Source: Laguncularia racemosa (lineage: Eukaryota > Streptophyta > Magnoliopsida > Myrtales > Combretaceae). From it: 64,000 bases of DNA. The stretch's first letter is position 1; every line of letters starts with the position of its first letter. The notes below the pieces were generated by a model that worked only from the letters and a program-made list of their open reading frames with translations, ran no database searches and had not been told where the DNA came from. The position numbers were made by a program, and so were the translations under genes. Below, piece after piece: positions 13,697 through 26,542 of the stretch. The stretch is from positions 6,882,001 to 6,946,000 of the forward strand of contig JBBMOL010000022.1 of NCBI GenBank assembly GCA_037954665.1, in the 5' to 3' direction.

Positions 13697-14499
13697 AAGG
13701 TTGTGCTTTCTGTTTTGCCACTATAAGTATCCCACTATCCATTTTTTTTTTTTTACTTTATCACCTACCATCAATATAAAAAGAAACTCATGTGACAACA
13801 ATAAAAAAATTTCATAATATAAATACAGAAACATAAGACATTTGCTTTAATTTTCTCATCTACAAACTCTGTCTTTTTTTTTTCCTCGTTTGCAAGAAGA
13901 AGAAGAATTGTTTATGCAAAGTGAAAAGGAGGGATTTGAACGAATACACTGAGATCTAGTATTTCCTTAACAATTATCAATTGTGGTATGTTTTTGTAGA
14001 AAAAGTTGAAGTTTTTTTTTACTATGTTTGATATTATTAATTGAGAAAAATGTTGTTGTAATGTTATGTTTTGTAGAAAATATTACTACTTATTGTTAGT
14101 TTATAATTTGTTAGAAATGATTTATGTAGATCTTATAATACATAACATGTGATATTAATTTTTGCATTAATATGAGAATATTTGCTATGACAAAAAATTT
14201 AATATTATTTGTAAATATTAAATTGAAAATATTATTTATATTGTTAAAAAAAAATTGTGATGGAAATTTGTAAGATTTGATTTGCGAAATAATTTTTATA
14301 GTGTTGTTAATTAAATTTACAAATTTTTGTTAGGAAATAATGGGAAAAAATAAAATTAAAAATAATACGGAAAATAATTTTTTGGGGCTAATTTTTACCA
14401 TGTTATTTAAAATTGTCACTTAAAAAAAACTCATAATTTAAATATACTATGGATAAAGAAATAATAGGTGACTACATCAAATTAATGATCTATGCGTTT

Positions 14500-16500
14500 G
14501 GAAATATTATGGCTAGCAATTGGGGTTAGAATATGATAAGGATTTGGTGAAGAAATTGAAAATGAAGAAAAATGTCAACTATAACAAATTCCTATATAGA
14601 ATATACCAGAACATTGGAGTCAATCCAACCGACGTGAGGGTTGAGATAATTCACAAGCATTATGTGTTCCATAGGAGTAATATATGTTATGTGTTGATGA
14701 CAATTAGAGATAATGAAGACGTTGAAATTTTCTTTAAAACAGTTGAATCAAATGAAGATCGTGGCATACAATAATTATACATCAGAATTTTTTATGATTT
14801 GGGGAGCCACTTCATAAGATAGACATTCGATAGATGCAATTAGCCACATTTGTTACATAATATTGGAGAAATGTAGCTCGAGCCATCAACATTTGAACCC
14901 TCCACTCCAACCCCAATGGAAAGTAATGATGAAGATGAAATAAATAGAGCAGTTACTCCAATATTAGAATGACTAGACACACGAGATCTATATATGGTTT
15001 GTTTGGGAGCGGAGATTGCAACTGACACTGATGTAGGAATGGGTGTAGAGGGGGAGAGTACTGATAATGAGGAGAGTTCAAAAGAGGAAAATGGGGAAAG
15101 CGAAAATGATGGAGATGAAGTACCTGAAGAAGACTCTCCAACCATACATACATACTTGAGACAGGTAATATGTCAATTAGAGTAGGCTGAACCACCAAGC
15201 ATTATAGTTAGAGATCATGTTCCATACTATAATGTTGGTGGTGGTGATAGTTATATTTATTTCGAGTAAAAGCAAACTAATATTTGTAATGGTTTAAGTA
15301 GTAGTAATGATTTCTATAGGGGCATGAGATTTATAATGAAAGCAAATGCGATTTAAGCAGTGAAGGCTTACCATGTGAAAAACCATTGTAACTTCCCTAT
15401 TATAGAGTCTAGTCAATTATTGTGGTCTATTTATTGTTTGAGAAGAGACGATGGTTGTAAATGGAGGCTTTAGGCTTGAAAGAAGAAGTTAGAGGGTATG
15501 TTTGTAGTGATGAGATTCAAGGGTCCACACACATATAATAACCCACTGATTAGTCAGGATTACCTATAACAGGATTGCAATCATCTTACTAGTTGATTTA
15601 TAAATCTTGTTAGGGACAATCTTGATATGAAGGTAGCAAATCCGACTTCTATTGTTGAACAAGAATTTAGCTATAAGATAAATAGGAGAAAGGTTTGAGA
15701 GGGCAAGAAACGGGTTACAGAGTATGTGTACGAGAATTGGGAGAAGTCTTATAATGAATTCCCTAAACTTCTAAATACAATAGAAAATACAAATCCCATA
15801 ATACGAATTGATTAGGGATAGAGCAAATAAACTACCTTTAAGGTGTTTACTATGAAGTGGGTATTTTGAGCATTTTGGCCATACATTGCAGCGTGAAGAC
15901 TCCTTAGACCATTTGTTATCATTGATGCAACTTTTTTGTATGGAAGTACCATTAGGTAGAATTTTCACCAAATATACAATAAAAAAAAAAAAATCAATAG
16001 ATGGAGTTCATGAGCTAGCAGTCAAAGGGTCATTGACTATAGCAAGTAGAATAGACTTTTCAAAGTGCTCACCAGTAGTCATTGCGTCATGAGCGGGTTA
16101 AGAGGAGGGGATCGGACACACGTTGTTGACTTTGCTTACAACACATGCAATTGTCAAAAGTGGCAAATATACAAAATTCGATGCTCTCGTGCCTATGCAA
16201 TAACTGCCTCACTGAAGCTCGATATGACGCACTTTATACCTAATTGGTATAGATAGACACATTAGGAGCTCACATATTGGATGCATTTTATGCTTATAGG
16301 TGACGAGTTGGATTAAGAGCCAGTATATTTCCCATCACTTTGCCCAAGGGGACACTTCACATAGAAGAAGGGAAAATCGAGGCAGAAAAAGTACCATATG
16401 GAGATGAACATTAGGGAGCATCTAGATCAAATCACATATAGACTTTACCGAGTGAGGGAGCATAACAGAAGAATGTACACACATCAATGCGATAATGGTA
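14500..16500 (+). pseudogene. MuDR-family transposase, degenerate
   Basis: Segments follow the order of a MULE transposase. 14520-14774 resembles the N-terminal region (ends with a DNEDVEIFF motif). 15330-15570 holds the MuDR DNA-binding region (KAYHVKNHCNF, LLWSIYCLR, DGCKWRL, FKGPHTYNN) with several stops. 15860-15965 keeps the first catalytic-Asp motif of the DDE domain (VIIDATFLYG) in a shifted frame. Then, after a deletion that removed most of the DDE core, 16080-16256 has the SWIM zinc finger (CNCQKWQIYKIRCSRAYAI, with the usual His replaced by Arg), and 16370-16490 the basic C-terminal tail. Numerous stops and frameshifts and the lost catalytic core make it non-functional. A host FAR1/FRS gene is unlikely because of the surrounding TIRs. 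Confidence 0.75.
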
Positions 16501-16842
16501 AATGGTGGACACTAATATATATTTCATAACGTTCAACATTGCATTTGTGATACTAACATTAACTTTTTCCATTTAACAACTTAAGTGAAGCTTAGACCAC
16601 TTCATTGATTTTGTTTTGACATAGTAGAAGAGGAATCCTTCATAGAGGTTGATGATTCTTTTGCATTTATATTTACAGTTTTACAATTTAGTGAGAAGTT
16701 ATTTGTTTTCAATATTCGAAGTTACAATGTTGTATATCTATACATTGCATGTGTAACGAGTAAATGCTAACATTATCTATCAAACAAAATGGTAGAAATT
16801 CATTACAAAATGTTAAAATGCATCAATTTAATTGTTTAAGTG

Positions 16843-16844
<2 letters not shown>

Positions 16845-16876
<32 letters not shown>
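16845..16876. repeat. (AT)n microsatellite inside the MULE
   Basis: About 16 uninterrupted AT units. Confidence 0.9.
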
Positions 16877-16881
<5 letters not shown>

Positions 16882-17385
16882 GAATAACAAATTATTAGTT
16901 CCTATCCCATCCTATTTCCTTCTCCTAGTGAATTATCTAGCTAGCTAGGCAAAGGCGTTGGTTGGTTCCTAAGATGGCCTTAGACATGGAGAAAGAAGAG
17001 CTTAAGACTCCTGTATTGGATGCTGTTAGGGAGAATCGTCAAATGCTCACCAAGGCATGAGACTCCACTCTATAGGTTAAGTTGATGACTTACCCTAATA
17101 CATAGGTTGTTTTCCAAAGCGTTTCTTCTGTAGAGTCGGTGGTATTGAGACAAGACCACTTATAAAATGCCAATGTAATGTCTCGTATGTGCTAAAAATC
17201 GGCCCCTAGTTATCATACATCACATCAAAAATCCATTGGGGATTGTTGGTCCTATATTGGATTCTATTATGTCTCATCTTGGTTTCAGGATTGTCAACAT
17301 CCCATCGTCCTTTGTTATGCAGGAATTGGTTGTTCTTCCACCTCTACCTCTTAAGTATTTTGCTGTTGCGCCTACAGGTACAGCA

Positions 17386-17404
17386 CCCCCCCCCCCCCCC
17401 CCCC
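17386..17404 (+). repeat. Homopolymer run of 19 C
   Basis: Nineteen consecutive C near the far end of the PMD remnant. Long C/G runs are rare in this AT-rich sequence. It could be genuine slippage or a base-calling artefact. Confidence 0.9.
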
Positions 17405-18870
17405 TATGGTAATGCATGAAATGAAAACCTTGAGCAACTATTCTCATGGTTGTGTCTAGATCCAACAATAAGCATATTTGTCTTAATGTTTTACCCTACA
17501 AGTAAGAACAAAACGTGATAAATAAGAAATGGTCATGCAATTATTCATTTAGGGAGTGTTGATGTGGTACTTATAAAAAATCTAAGAACAACCCCTATGC
17601 ATCTAATATATCGTTGGTTGATCAATCCATACCACTACATATAATCATCATGCACACCATCAGGGGCCTCCATGTGAAACATTCGATCAATATGTTATTC
17701 CTACATGTGTATATGCATTGTATGCTGAACTAGCCAATCAACATAAATACTCCCCCGCAGGTTGATTTGATGGAGCTTTAACTGCGTGTTCATTGGTTGT
17801 GAGATATATTAAAACCCACCAAATTGCTTAGCCACTCGGTTGGGGAAATGTCATTCAATAATGTGGAAACATATTAGTGGCACCAAGCTATCCAAATGTA
17901 CATGTCACTTTTGCAAAATTTTGGTAGGATATTAATTAAATTCCCATCATATGACTCTCATTCTACCTGAAGGATAGGAAATTATATTTAGTGTAAACAA
18001 TCAGTATGATGAATTGGAAGAAAAAAAAAAAAGGTTATTGAAATACTTGTGCTATGTTCTACTTGTCGAATGCATTTTGATATGTGCCAACAACGTAGAT
18101 CGGGTGATATTGAGTGCCCATCCTTGTGTTCGAATGTATAGTTAATGAATTACCAGATTCTATATATAGGATGTGTTGACTAAGGGGTGCTATGTAGGAA
18201 AATTTATCTTAAGCCCACACTTTTAGGAGAATGGCAACTCTTCCAATCTCGTGTGCTAATGACGATGATGCAATACAAAGTTGGAGATATAATTAAGCCA
18301 GACATGCAAATCCCCAGCTATGCATCTTGAGAATGTCGAAATGCTCCAACAAAAGTAACCACATCACATGGAATGGGTGCTAGATTTATCGACAAAGATA
18401 AACCCCCCCAGCAATTGCATTATGTACGCATGTGTATATCGATGAATTTACTCAGCATTGGTGTCACGTGAGAGCAACCAGAACATATCATGCAGCCACG
18501 TTATGCTAATGCGGGTCCCCCTACCATTGGGCCCTAGCCTTACCTCTAACAATTGTTCACATATCACATCCTAATCTAGGCAACTACTCCTTGTAATTGC
18601 CCTACCATTAATGAGGATTCCTAGCTGAATTTCCACATTGTGTAGGCTAATAGTAAACTCCTTTGTTGGCATATGGAATATGTGCGTCTCTGGCCTCCAC
18701 CATTCTACCAATGCTGTAATTATGTGTTAATCCAATGGAATGAATGGTAGGTGGCTCAAACCTTTAAATCCTGCTAGATGTAAGTATAGCTTCATTTGAG
18801 GATCGAGGGGGATGGTGTGCTCATCGCGATGAAGTGACAACTAGTGGCATCGAATAGCAAGGGTTGATTG
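17400..18870 (-). pseudogene. Plant mobile domain (PMD / MAIN-like) gene remnant
   Basis: Read from 18870 downward, the minus strand gives fragments in the order of the plant mobile domain: LDPQMKLYLHLAGFKGLSHL, HIITALVEWWRPETHIFHMP, EFTISLHNVEIQLGILINGR, YTHAYIMQLLGGFIFVDKS, CIAGDLHVWLNYISN, and further down a LLNDISPTEWLSNLVGF stretch near 17860. The ALVExWRPETHxFHxP and LLGGxxFxDKS motifs are diagnostic of the domain also found in MAIN and MAIL proteins and in several plant transposons. There are at least six in-frame stops, so it is a pseudogene. It lies inside the TIRs, opposite the transposase, as cargo. Confidence 0.75.
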
Positions 18871-18899
18871 ATCCTATAATGATAACAAGTGAAATGTTA

Positions 18900-20636
18900 T
18901 ACCATTCGTAATGTAACATAAACTAATCAACAAGTGAAATGTTGTTTACTTCTTTATCTTAGATGGCCTGAGATCGATGTCCCTCCTACTATGTTAAGAC
19001 TAAAGGATCGAAGGGTCCGGACTCTATCTATTATGCAATATATATATATATTAAAAAAATAGTATATGTTACCATTAATATATATTAATTAATGACTATT
19101 TAATATCTAATTAACAAAAACTAAATTTTACATCTACTTTTATAGTAACGGACAAAGATATTACATGTATAATCAATACTAAATTTTTTTAGTAATTAAT
19201 TTTATGACGTTTAATTAATGCCATATCAATAATTAATTACTATTAAATTAACAATTAATTAATAAAAACTTAATTTTACAACTATTTTCGCAAAAAACAC
19301 ACAAACATAAACATATTATATTTACAATTAACGCAAAATTTATCACTAATTGTACTTAATGACATATTAATGACTAACTATTCTTAGTTAACCGTTAATT
19401 ACTAACGACTTAATTTTAAAACAACTTTTATAATAACAAATAAACATATTACATTTACAATCAATACAAAATTTTTCACTAATTAATTTTTTAATAATTA
19501 GTTAATGATATATTAATGATCAATTATTGTTAAGTAGTGGTTAATGAACAACAACATAATTTTACAACTACTTGTACAAAAATACACAAACATATTACAT
19601 TTATAATCAATACAAAATTTTTCATTAATTAATTTTGTAGCAATTAATTAATAACATATTAATGACAAATCATATTTAATTAACGGTTTATTAACAACTA
19701 CTTAATTTTATAACTAATTGTACAAAAAATACAAATATTTTATATTTGCAATTAATACAAAATTTTTCACTAATTAATTTTCTAACAAATAATTACTTAT
19801 ATATGAATAAGTAATTATTGCTAATTAATAGTTAATTAACAACAACTTAATTTAACAATTACTTTTACAAAAATACATTATAATAACACACAAAGATAAT
19901 TTATTATAATCAATACAAAGGTTTTTCCTAATTATTTTTCTAATGATTAAATAATGACTAATTAAAGACTAATTACTTCATCATTAACGATTATTTTTAC
20001 AACTAAAAATTAAGATATTTCATTTACGAAAAATACTAATTTTTTTTACCAATTCATTTGCTAATGTTAATTAATAATATATCAATAACTAATTAATGAT
20101 TAATTAATAATTACTGCCACTTTAATAAAAATAGTAGAGTATAAATAATTGCACTTACTTTTTTATGCATTCATATGGAGTAAAATAATAGCAAAAACAA
20201 ATTAATTTTTTCTCCATAAAAACATATCGAAATCTTCCTTTACCAAAGAAGTTGAAAAATGTCTTCTAAATATTTCTACATAGAATGTGTAAAACAGAAA
20301 TTAAGAAAACAAAAAATTTCAAATTGTGAGAAAGAATGAAATTTGTAGAGGAAATTTAAGATGTAAAAATGAACATATAAACTGAGAATTCATATTTATA
20401 TTACAAACTGTCGATACAATTTTTTTCTATATATTAAAAATCACATATTGTGATACAGTGTGAATTTACTATATCATTTTATAATAATTTTTATAGGTTT
20501 ATAGTATTATTTTATAATAACTTTTATAGGTTTGTAGTATAAGTTTATAAGATTCCATTAAAGTAAAAAGAAAAAAATATTTCTTAATACATTTGCACTG
20601 AAGATATGGATCACTATAATGCTTGAAGGAGCAAAT
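18900..20636. other. Very AT-rich interior of the MULE, no gene
   Basis: Loose repetition of phrases like 'ttaattaataacatattaatgac' and 'acaaaatttttcactaattaatttt' every ~100-150 bases from about 19080 to 20100 suggests a degenerate subterminal repeat array. No coding signal. Confidence 0.5.
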
Positions 20637-20765
20637 CGAATTTATGCCTTCAGTTTTGAAATTTTTTTAAATATTTAAGTTGCAAACAGCATCTATACGT
20701 TCGAAACTTAATTTAGAAATAATTATTTTAGATATAATATTTATAAATTAAAAAAATACAGTATT
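20637..20765 (-). repeat. MULE right terminal inverted repeat
   Basis: Inverse partner of 13565-13696 (see that entry). The conserved core reads 'agaaataattatttta' on the + strand. Confidence 0.7.
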
Positions 20766-20940
20766 ATTTATTTTACTTGTTCTTGGACCGGTGAAAGAAA
20801 GATGCCTTGGACTTTTGTTGATGTTAAACGAACCTCATCATTTGGAAAGGTGACATTATTTATTTTACTTTTTCTTGGGACGAGTGAAAGATGCCATGGA
20901 CTTTTGTTAATTTTAAACGACCCTCAGTATTTGGCCAAAA
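20761..20940. repeat. ~92-bp tandem duplication next to the MULE end
   Basis: Two imperfect copies start near 20761 and 20853. Each begins 'attatttattttactt', continues 'ttcttgg..cg.gtgaaag..atgcc.tggacttttgtt' and ends 'aaacga.cctca..atttgg'. The first copy abuts the right TIR. Confidence 0.7.
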
Positions 20941-20953
20941 TAAATGATCCTCC

Positions 20954-20979
20954 ATATATATATATATATATATATATAT
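20954..20979. repeat. (AT)n microsatellite
   Basis: About 13 AT units. Confidence 0.9.
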
Positions 20980-21395
20980 CATTTTTTTAATAAATATAAA
21001 AAAATTATTTATATTTACTTTATGTGTACTCCAATCCTATTTTTGAAAATTGAATGTTTAGGTCTTTAAGTTTTTAAGAACGTGGTTTTTATGTTTTTAT
21101 ATAATTATTTTATATTATTCATGACATAAAAAAGAATAAATAAAAGTATAAAAAAATATTGGAAGATCAAAAGCTAAAACTTGAAGTCTTCTCTCTCTCT
21201 CACTTTTCTTTCTTTCTTTTTTTAAAAATTTTTATGTAATTTTTCAAAATTTTATGATTTTTGAAATTTTGTCATTTTAAATAAGGTAATATTGATGACG
21301 TAGGGATCTAAATTAAAAATTGAATAGTAAAGCAACACGAAATACGTGAATTACGTTTCATTAGGTGACAAGTGCTTCAGAAGAATCCTCAACTT

Positions 21396-21436
21396 ATAAT
21401 AATAATAATGATAATAATATAATAATAATAATAATA
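21396..21436. repeat. (AAT)n microsatellite, interrupted
   Basis: AAT/ATA trinucleotide repeat with two interruptions. Confidence 0.85.
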
Positions 21437-21899
21437 CTGTTGAAGCCTTCAATGGCTTGGCTTGCCAGACAACCCATAGATGATTCACATGCTCTGTCGC
21501 CCTCTTCCTTCTTGTCTCCCACATGTTATGATGGAGTTATGTAGGGATTGGACAAAGAGATAAACCCAAGATTGAATGAGTAACGTAAGGACCATCCAGC
21601 AGAAATGATGTTAAGAATTGTTGGACGGCTGGCACGTGATACGGACACCATGAGTAGAAAGTGTACAGCATCAGTCCGACAAAAGGTGATATAGACACCA
21701 ACTAAGTCTTTATTTTCCTTTTTCAAAATACAAAAGATAGTGGGAAAAATAGTAAAAGACAAAAAAAAAATCACAAAATGAAAGAAAAAATACCCAAAAA
21801 ATGAAAAAAAAGGAAAATCCATTACAAACAAATGCCAAATTGCAATTATTTTTGTTAAAACTTGAATAAATCTTAATAAGATATAGGCCGTTAACAATG

Positions 21900-23540
21900 T
21901 ATAAGTTTTGGAATTACGAGTTTAAGGCCTAATGAGTCAAATATGGAGTGCAAGGACCTCTTAAAGCTAAATAAAATTAAAGGCTAATCTTTACATAAAG
22001 TTCACACTAACTTAGTTGGAAGGGGTTAGGTCTTATTTCATGCGTAACCAACGGCCACACTTTACATATGGTTTTTATTTTTCATTTAGCACATAAGGCT
22101 TCTAGAAGTGGGTGTGATACATGCGCCTCCTACAATCTCCCAACCTAGCTTTTTTAGTTTTTGCAACTTCTTCAGCATCATCATCTTCTTTTTATGTGTT
22201 TCAACCATTTTTTTTCACTCGTTTTTCAATTGAATCAAACACAAGAATCATTCACCATCGATCCCAATTCATTTTCATTTATTGAAAAAACGTTGATTTC
22301 TATATGCATCCTTGATTCTTGTTGGCCATAAATGGTCTTTCCCACTTTAGAGACCCTCAAAATCCTATAATTAGGAATTCTCCAATTGGAAACCACTCCA
22401 TCATCACCTAAATTACACTGGATTGTTCCCCTTAACCCTTAAGCATTGGTTTGATACCACTCCCTTAGTTAATAATCACAATGCTTTTTGAGTAAGCTTA
22501 AGACTACTCTATCTATACCCACATTCAAGACCGAATTTGGCCTAACCCATTATTTTTATTATTTTATTTAGTTAATAATATTAATTTTGAAAAAAAATAC
22601 AAAATATAAAAATTTAGTCCTCTAAGGTTTTGCTATTGTAAATAATATAATTTTTGGGGTTTTGAGGAAAAATGTGAAAATTAAAAAAAAAGTTATAAAT
22701 ATATCAAATAAAAGTTTTTTACTTATGTTTCCAATAAAAAGTGTTTTAGATTAGGTTTTTATTTAAATATTTTAAAAATAAAAATCATTTTCTAGAAGAA
22801 GAAATAAAAATAAAAATGTGATAATTCCAAAAATTCTAAAAAATTAAAATAAAAAGTTCTTTTTATTAAAAAGTGTTTTAAATTATGTTGTTTTCTTCAA
22901 ATGTTTAAAAAAGAATGATCATTGAACAAAAAAAGAAAATATATATTGAAAAAGTGAAAATAAAAAAAAAGAAAATTTAAGAAAGATAAAAAGGGAAATA
23001 TGCATTAAGGAAATTGCAAATAAGAACTACAGTGGCCTAATCTTATAGGAACAATGTATAGGCATCAAAGTATGGAGCAACCCAAATAAAAATAAATTTA
23101 TGATCTTTTGAGAAAAGGGCTTTTCTTTGTTTAATATTAACTAATGGTTTTCTATTCTTTTCCTAACAAATAAATAAATTTATACCTTGTTAGTCAAATT
23201 TGAGAAATTTAAATAAATCCCCTATTGAAAGATCCTTGCTTAGTAGCAAAAATTTGCTTTAAATTTTAACATATTGAAAAACCAATGTCTTAATAAAGGT
23301 TGACCTAACCAATCAATTTTAACCTTCTTTTTTTCGGCTTTGACTAATGGTGACTCTAAAGAGATTTGCAAGGTATTTTCATAAATATATGTCTTTCCTT
23401 ATTTTATTTTATTTACCAAACAATTTATACTAAATGGGTTGAGCCTATTACAAGCTAAAAATTAAGGGAAAAGAGCAAAAAAATTGGGTTCAACAACATG
23501 ATGACTCCATTTGGAACAATGAAAAAAAAAAAAACCAGTT
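21900..23540 (+). repeat. Possible remnant of a Tat/Ogre-like gypsy LTR and leader
   Basis: Near 23490-23520 the phrase 'caacatgatgactccatt' and near 23340 'atggtgactctaaagag' resemble the junction typical of plant Tat-type gypsy elements, where '..caacatggcgactccactgggg' follows the LTR. No coding domain is recognisable downstream and no paired LTR was found. Confidence 0.3.
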
Positions 23541-23799
23541 AAGTGGGATTTTCTAAATGTGGAGTTTATTTACTTTTTCTTTTCCAAATAGATTTTTCCT
23601 TTTGAATTTTTTTACTAATATTTTGTTTAGTGTGTAGAGAGAATTAGAAATATTCTAGAAAAGGGAAATGAGAAAGGGGTTTTCTAAAACTTGATTTTTT
23701 TTCTTTTTTTTTTCTATTTTTAGATATGACTAAGCTTGAGTCATTTAGGAAACCTAAGATGGGAATCCATTGCACATATACCCGGTTAGGGAAATTCTA

Positions 23800-24013
23800 G
23801 GGTATAGTCACTCAAAAGTGACTATGTAGTATAGTTATAATATATTACCTCAAATTACAATATATAAGGTCTATTAATAGTACAAATAAAATTATCAATA
23901 GCTTCCTTAATATTATTGATAGCTTCTTTAAAATTTTTTTAATAAACCTTATATTATAGTTCAAGATAATATACTATAATTATACTATATAATCATTTTT
24001 TATAGACTACATC
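23800..24013. mobile_element. Fold-back MITE, ~214 bp
   Basis: The left half ('ggtatagtcactcaaaagtg', 'actatgtagtatagttataat', 'atattacctcaaattacaat', then 'atataaggtctattaa') is the diverged reverse complement of the right half read back from 24013 ('gatgtagtctataaaaaatg', 'attatatagtataattatag', 'tatattatcttgaactataat', 'ataaggtttattaa'). The two arms meet near 23910, so nearly the whole unit is one inverted repeat. TA dinucleotides flank both ends, which would fit a Tc1/mariner-type (Stowaway-like) MITE. The superfamily is an inference. Confidence 0.65.
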
Positions 24014-26542
24014 TTATAATCCCCCCTTATGTTATTGTGGTCATTACTACTGCATGACAGTGATGTGGTATTCCATCCTGCATTTTTATGTAATCTAAGA
24101 GTTGTTTGAGGAAAGGTTATAGAGACATGAGACCTTTAGATACCACTTAGTTGCATTGGATTAGAAATTATAAGATTAACCTAGTGTCAATATGTTGTTA
24201 GCAATTCATTTTTTTTTTAAATAAAAAAAATCAAAATTTCCAAAAATTTTTCAAAAATTAAAAATTAAACAAATTGTTTCAAAAAGTCAAAATTAAACAT
24301 ATTTAAAAGATTTTCAAAAAACAATTCAAAATTCCAAGAAAAAAAATTATTGAAAATGTGATCAAAATAGTTTCAAAGTTTCAAGGAAATTTCTTTTCAA
24401 AAGTTTAAAATTAAAAAATGCTTTTCAAAAGGAGACTTTAAATAATTCAAAATAAAAAAAAGCTTCCCAAAAATAAGGAGATTTAGAAAAAAAGGTTTCC
24501 AAAAATTTAAAATTATTTTATTTTAATAAAACGATGTCTCATTTTTGTATATAAATAAAATAACCACCAATAGTGTGGCATTTTTTAAAATCTTTTAATT
24601 TTTCAATTACCAATCCCCTCTTGTATTATATCATTTGCATTACTTAAAAAAAAAGAAAATAAAATGGAAATGATAAAAGTTAAAGAAAAGAACCATGCGT
24701 CAGTTTGGCCTTGAGTTTCAAAATAATTGTTTCCTCTGGATTGTCACCTCGTATATAAATAGGTTCCTACCTTTAGAAAACTCTCATAGAAATAGTTGTC
24801 ATAGAAGATAGAAGTTCCACTTGCTTTCACCTTTTAGTTAATCATTTTGGATGCAACCTTTGTAAAAAAATTTCATTGTAATTCATTAACCTTATCACCT
24901 TTTGTAGTAACACCCTTGGTAAGAGCGTCTGTGTCATTTTTTTTTTCTCTTAGCAGAAGAAACACTTCTTTTAGGGAAAAGTGAGAAAATCAATATTTTT
25001 CTTAAAAAAAAAGAAGATTAGGAACAAAATAAAATTTTCCAAAGAAAAAGAAACAAAAAGAGAAAACTGAAGGGGAAATAAAAAAAAAAAAAGAGAGATG
25101 CTACTAATGGGTTAGGATTTTCCCAGGCCTTAAAAACTGTTCTCTAGTGATCTTGTTAAATTTCATAGCCCAATAGCTATTTACTCCAAATGCATCATGT
25201 TTGAAGCAAACAATAACTTAAATCTAAGGGTAGTGACTTTGGAACAATCCGTGCAATGTCTCTAAGAAATCACCATAATCATTAGCAAAACCTTGTTCAT
25301 TGGAGGACAAAAGGAAGTAGTGCAAGTTGATGGAAACTAGCTGAGTCAAGGAAAAAGAAACATGCCCAAGAGTCAAACTTTGCCAACCAAAGACAAAGCA
25401 AGCTTACTCACATCCACAATTTTTTAACTGCTTAAGAAAAGCAAACCTACTGACCTATGAAGTTCTTAAGCCCATTACATGCCTCAAAGCTATGACCCTA
25501 ATGCATAATATGATTACCACATTGGTTGGAAAGGCCATTTTATAGACACATGTTAGAAGCTAAAGTACTGAGTTCAAGAGTTGATTGATACCATATTCAT
25601 TCACTTGTTACATAGTGGCATTTAATTTAGACTAACGTTGGTAGTGATTGCCCAGTTAGCAAGTGGCTAGTTATTTGCGCTAAAAAAATAATGTTTGGTA
25701 GTGACATTTAAGTTACACTAAGCACTTGCACTAAAGAGTTATATGCAACTCTATATTGTTAAAATTTTGATAGAATTTAGAACATTAATGGAGAAAAATA
25801 ATATGTGAAAGGTTTTTGTTTTTTTTCCTTTTCATTTTTCTTATATGTTAATGAATCAAACAAAAGTTATGAGTGTACCATTATGTAAAACCTAGTTAAT
25901 ATGATAAATGTTTGTTGATAGAAATTGATTTTGCTTTTCTCAAACTCATTGGTAAATAAGAGAAAATAGTTATAATAATTTTTTTTTTTTGTTTTTGGGG
26001 GTGGGGGGTTTGTTTGGGAATATTTTCACTCCTAATAATTATGAAAAGTGGTGCACGCTATATCATGCTTGAATATGCATGTAAATTCGACATCATATAT
26101 TTTAGTATGTGTAATACTAGTTCAATTCGATTTTCAAGTAAGCACTAATACTCTACTGGTTATCTTAAACATAAGAGAAGTTTTGATATCGAGCTTTCCA
26201 AACATGAACATCAAATGTACTTTCAACTAACATCATTATTACTAAAGACCAAGATCTTCCTAAATGCCAAACGACTCAAGCGCATTGCCTTTCATCCCTT
26301 TCTAGGGCGTTGAGATGACCAAAATTAGGGTTTGTCAGCCTTTCAGCCATGTACAGCAACAAGAGCATAAACTAGGGTCAATTAATTTCCACTCATGAAC
26401 GGTCCTCCATCAGATGATGTCTCCGTGATCCTATATTGGATAACATGTTCAATTGGTGTTGTCATAAACGTCGATGTCATGTGCCAATCATTAGCCCCAA
26501 TTTGTGCTCTGTTTGGCATGGATTTGACTTCATATGCTTCTT
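24014..26542. other. AT-rich intergenic, no gene recognised
   Basis: No coding domain seen. The last ~150 bases (about 26395-26542) are the out-of-frame continuation of the last exon of the CBP60-like gene: the conserved reading resumes there in another frame. Confidence 0.45.

Larger units (their letters stand above)
13565..20765. mobile_element. Decayed Mutator-like element (MULE) with TIRs and two gene remnants
   Basis: Two ~130-base terminal inverted repeats (about 13565-13696 and 20637-20765) bracket a broken MuDR-type transposase on the + strand and a broken plant mobile domain gene on the - strand, arranged tail to tail. Long TIRs plus a MuDR transposase with a SWIM zinc finger define the MULE class. 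No 9-bp target duplication could be read: the flanks 'acactctaa' and 'atttatttt' differ, so the outermost few bases are uncertain or eroded. Total length is about 7.2 kb. Both coding regions carry many stops, so the element is dead. Confidence 0.72.

Noticed and set aside
14840..15198. Serine-rich minus-strand ORFs
   Set aside because: They are the antisense of the acidic part of the MULE transposase remnant.
17274..17468. 64-codon minus ORF with a polyglycine run
   Set aside because: The glycine run is only the translated 19-base C tract inside the dead PMD region.
13556..20774. A 9-bp target duplication for the MULE
   Set aside because: The bases flanking the two TIRs do not match in any register I tried by eye.
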